Origin: Verrucomicrobiia bacterium
GTDB taxonomy: Bacteria; Verrucomicrobiota; Verrucomicrobiia; CAIQCK01
Direction of reading: 5' to 3'
Length of the DNA stretch: 8,126 nucleotides
Assembly: GCA_026417675.1 (NCBI GenBank)
Contig: JAOACV010000082.1
Coordinates: forward strand, 1-8,126
Shown here: positions 7,601 to 8,126 of the stretch, one piece after another
How the letters are laid out: each line of letters begins with the position of its first letter
How positions within the stretch are numbered: position 1 is the stretch's first letter
Notes under the pieces: generated by a model
The model's database searches: none
Seen by the model: the letters and a program-made list of their open reading frames with translations, nothing else
What the model was told of the DNA's origin: nothing
Translations under genes and position numbers: made by a program

Positions 7601-7897
7601 CCGACGCCCGGCGGCAAGCTGACCAGCGCCGACGTGCGCTACGACAGCATCCGCGGCCGCATCAAGACCGCGTGGAAGAAAAGCGGCGACAAACTCACCC
7701 TCGACGTCACCATCCCGGCGAACACCACCGCCACCGTCCTCGTGCCCGCCAAGAGCGCCGATGCGATCACCGAGAGCGACAAGCCGCTGGCGAAAGCGCC
7801 CGGCGTGAAGATTCTGCGCATGGACGGCGACTGCGCCGTGCTGGAAGTGGAGGCAGGGAGTTATAGGTTCGCCTCTGGCATGTGCCAGTTCCGCTAA
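4649..7897 (+). CDS. Secreted GH78 alpha-L-rhamnosidase
   Basis: This 1082-residue enzyme is predicted to release terminal alpha-L-rhamnose from polysaccharides or glycosides by inverting hydrolysis. A signal peptide (1 to about 25-28: Lys2, a hydrophobic core, then SPSAASSA) sends it out of the cytoplasm. Domains in order are an Fn3-like N-domain (about 33-155, ending near WKAEWIGFD), an extra beta-sandwich segment (about 170-330, starting WIWHAADKP), the Bac_rhamnosid_N domain (about 335-480, with ATLYATGLGIFDVHLNG), a concanavalin-like Bac_rhamnosid domain (about 510-610, ending GFQYVEVTG 601-609), the six-hairpin (alpha/alpha)6 catalytic barrel (about 640-975), and a C-terminal beta domain (about 978-1075, YKKIVIAPTPGG). 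The catalytic motif PTDCPQRDERLGWTGD gives D662, E668 and D675. E668 aligns with the proposed general acid of Streptomyces avermitilis SaRha78A, and E933 in TSIWERWDGW with its general base. All key acids are present. The segment at 170-330 sits where SaRha78A has a CBM67 module. The start at 4649 is set by GGAG six bases upstream. Confidence 0.95.
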   Translation: MKMINFLSLLGSFAFLGAVFSPSAASSAPQVGLTPKYLRCEYRVNPLGIGETAPRLSWIVESPERGQRQTAYRVFVASSEAALAEKTGDLWDSGRIASDETTCVVYAGKPLVSGQRCFWKVKVWDRHGVASEWSAPAMWTMGLLNADDWKAEWIGFDKHRKAALSDAPLGDAKWIWHAADKPLNAPPCHRLFIGAFHVPADAKTAKAELMVLGDDKTTIVLNTELVHRGDGWQKTRLLDVTQRVKPGANELRIQVQNALQGPAGLLAKLVVTMEDGRKITAVTDGSWKSLGSPGANWHNRAIDTAALPAVRVLGDYGMQPWGKAKLETVFLPPVPFLRTTFRADKPVTRATLYATGLGIFDVHLNGKRVSDDWFNPGWTDYAKRVYYRAYDVTKLVRAGDNALGAVLADGWFSGYVGYGNNRDHYGKLPRVRAQLNIEFADGSTAVVGTGPNWKAATGPLLESDFLMGETYDARLAMDGWDAPGFDDSKWDPVVVGSSEVQPKVEAHPGPPVVVFAELKAKKITEPQKGVYVLDMGQNFAGVARLKVKGAPGQKIVLRFAERLNPDGTIYTTNLRSARATDTYICRGGGWETWTPRFTFHGFQYVEVTGLKQKPAPDTVVGLALSSDTPVTGRFVCSDKMLNQLHSNIYWTQRMNFIDIPTDCPQRDERLGWTGDAQVYVRTATLNTDVQAFFNKWLVDLCQDSQREDGQFPCVAPVKVAGPDGGPAWADAGVICPWTIYEVYGDRRVLERHYDAMCRFVEFFKNRSTPELLPPAKYHCFGDWLSINADTPKDIIYTAYFAYSAKLLSRIADALGKTNDAGKYRDLFNQIKAAFNKAYVAGDGRIKGDTQTCYVLAIAFDLVDGEKAKLAAKYLVENIEARDWHLSTGFIGTKDLMLALAKIGRNDVAYRLIHNDTFPSWGFSIKHGATSIWERWDGWTPEKGFQTPGMNSFAHYSFGAVYQWMVENIGGIRNDAPAYKKIVIAPTPGGKLTSADVRYDSIRGRIKTAWKKSGDKLTLDVTIPANTTATVLVPAKSADAITESDKPLAKAPGVKILRMDGDCAVLEVEAGSYRFASGMCQFR

Positions 7898-7926
7898 CAA
7901 AGTCAGGATGTTATTGCCCTTGCGTT

Positions 7927-7969
7927 GTCCGGACGGATGGCGAGAGTTTCGCCAAGACCACCGGTGGTC
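7927..7969. repeat. Cluster of three dyads, possible 3' end or terminator structure
   Basis: Within 43 bases are the palindrome GTCCGGAC (7927-7934), the hairpin TGGCGA (7938-7943) with TCGCCA (7949-7954) around a five-base loop, and the perfect 14-base palindrome GACCACCGGTGGTC (7956-7969). They begin 30 bases after the rhamnosidase stop. No T-tract follows, so a classic intrinsic terminator is not supported. mRNA 3'-end stabilisation or a protein-binding site is equally possible. Confidence 0.4.
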
Positions 7970-8095
7970 ACGGCAACCGCAACGAAGCAACCCGTGCGAC
8001 CTGCAGTCTGCCAACCAGCACCGCACTCACAGGCGGCCCAAATCAAAACTCCTATCCCTCATCCCTCGATTTGTCAGGACATCGCATGTGCTTTC

Positions 8096-8113
8096 CGCTG
8101 CCTTCTCGCAGCG
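8096..8113. repeat. Short GC-rich hairpin
   Basis: CGCTGC (8096-8101) and GCAGCG (8108-8113) are perfect complements around a six-base pyrimidine loop. No T run follows on either strand. It lies near the window edge, so what it serves cannot be judged. Confidence 0.3.
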
Positions 8114-8126
8114 ATAAGTGCCAGCC

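Larger units (their letters stand above)
7898..8126. other. Non-coding tail after the rhamnosidase gene
   Basis: These 229 bases show no ORF with family-like sequence and no tRNA or rRNA signature. Just after the stop lie three short dyads (7927-7969). Further on are a tandem pair of ATCCCTC (8054-8060 and 8061-8067) and a GC hairpin (8096-8113). Base composition is less GC-rich than the genes around it. A neighbouring gene probably begins or ends beyond the right edge. Confidence 0.55.

Noticed and set aside
6733..7866. A 377-codon plus-strand frame inside the rhamnosidase gene
   Set aside because: It is an out-of-phase frame with an extreme arginine content, contained in the catalytic-domain coding sequence.
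4553..8026. A 1157-codon stop-free minus-strand frame spanning the whole rhamnosidase gene
   Set aside because: It lies antisense to a clear GH78 enzyme, and its translation is rich in Arg, His, Ala and Val with no family motif. Long antisense open frames are common opposite GC-rich genes, where stop codons are rare in that phase.
7908..8117. A 69-codon plus-strand frame after the rhamnosidase gene
   Set aside because: It has no ribosome site or recognisable motif, crosses several inverted repeats and looks non-coding in composition.

Overview
The window is GC-rich DNA from a heterotrophic bacterium. It carries six protein genes and no RNA gene, insertion sequence, CRISPR array or phage gene that I can recognise. 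The combination of a secreted GH78 alpha-L-rhamnosidase, a BtpA/SgcQ-family TIM-barrel protein and a glcDEF glycolate oxidase cluster, with mostly weak or absent Shine-Dalgarno sequences, would suit a polysaccharide-degrading member of the PVC group (Verrucomicrobiota or Planctomycetota). That assignment is an inference from gene content and was not tested.

Region 1 (1-2937, minus strand) is a tightly packed glcD-glcE-glcF operon for the membrane-associated glycolate (and possibly D-lactate) oxidase. GlcD is the full-length FAD subunit. GlcE overlaps it by 4 bases (ATGA) and seems to lack the N-terminal part of its FAD-binding domain. GlcF, the iron-sulfur subunit, overlaps glcE by 41 bases and runs off the left edge of the window after 237 residues.

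Region 2 (2938-3685) is a roughly 310-base divergent intergenic stretch with a dyad element. It is followed by a plus-strand gene for a small lipoprotein of unknown function, which has a clear signal peptide and LAGC lipobox. This gene converges on the next one.

Region 3 (3721-4536, minus strand) encodes a BtpA/SgcQ-family protein, divergent from region 4 across a 112-base gap.

Region 4 (4649-7897, plus strand) encodes a 1082-residue exported multidomain alpha-L-rhamnosidase with the expected GH78 catalytic acidic residues and an extra N-terminal beta-sandwich segment that may bind carbohydrate. The last 229 bases hold no convincing gene, but they contain several short inverted repeats just after the rhamnosidase stop.

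A possible shared theme is use of plant or algal polysaccharides: rhamnose released outside the cytoplasm is broken down to a C2/C3 hydroxy-acid level (lactaldehyde, lactate, glycolate), where a GlcDEF-type oxidase could act. This is speculative, because no rhamnose kinase, isomerase or aldolase gene is in the window. I see no strong evidence for a wholly new system. The points most worth a second look are the shortened GlcE, the BtpA protein paired with a rhamnosidase, the orphan lipoprotein, and the intergenic dyads.
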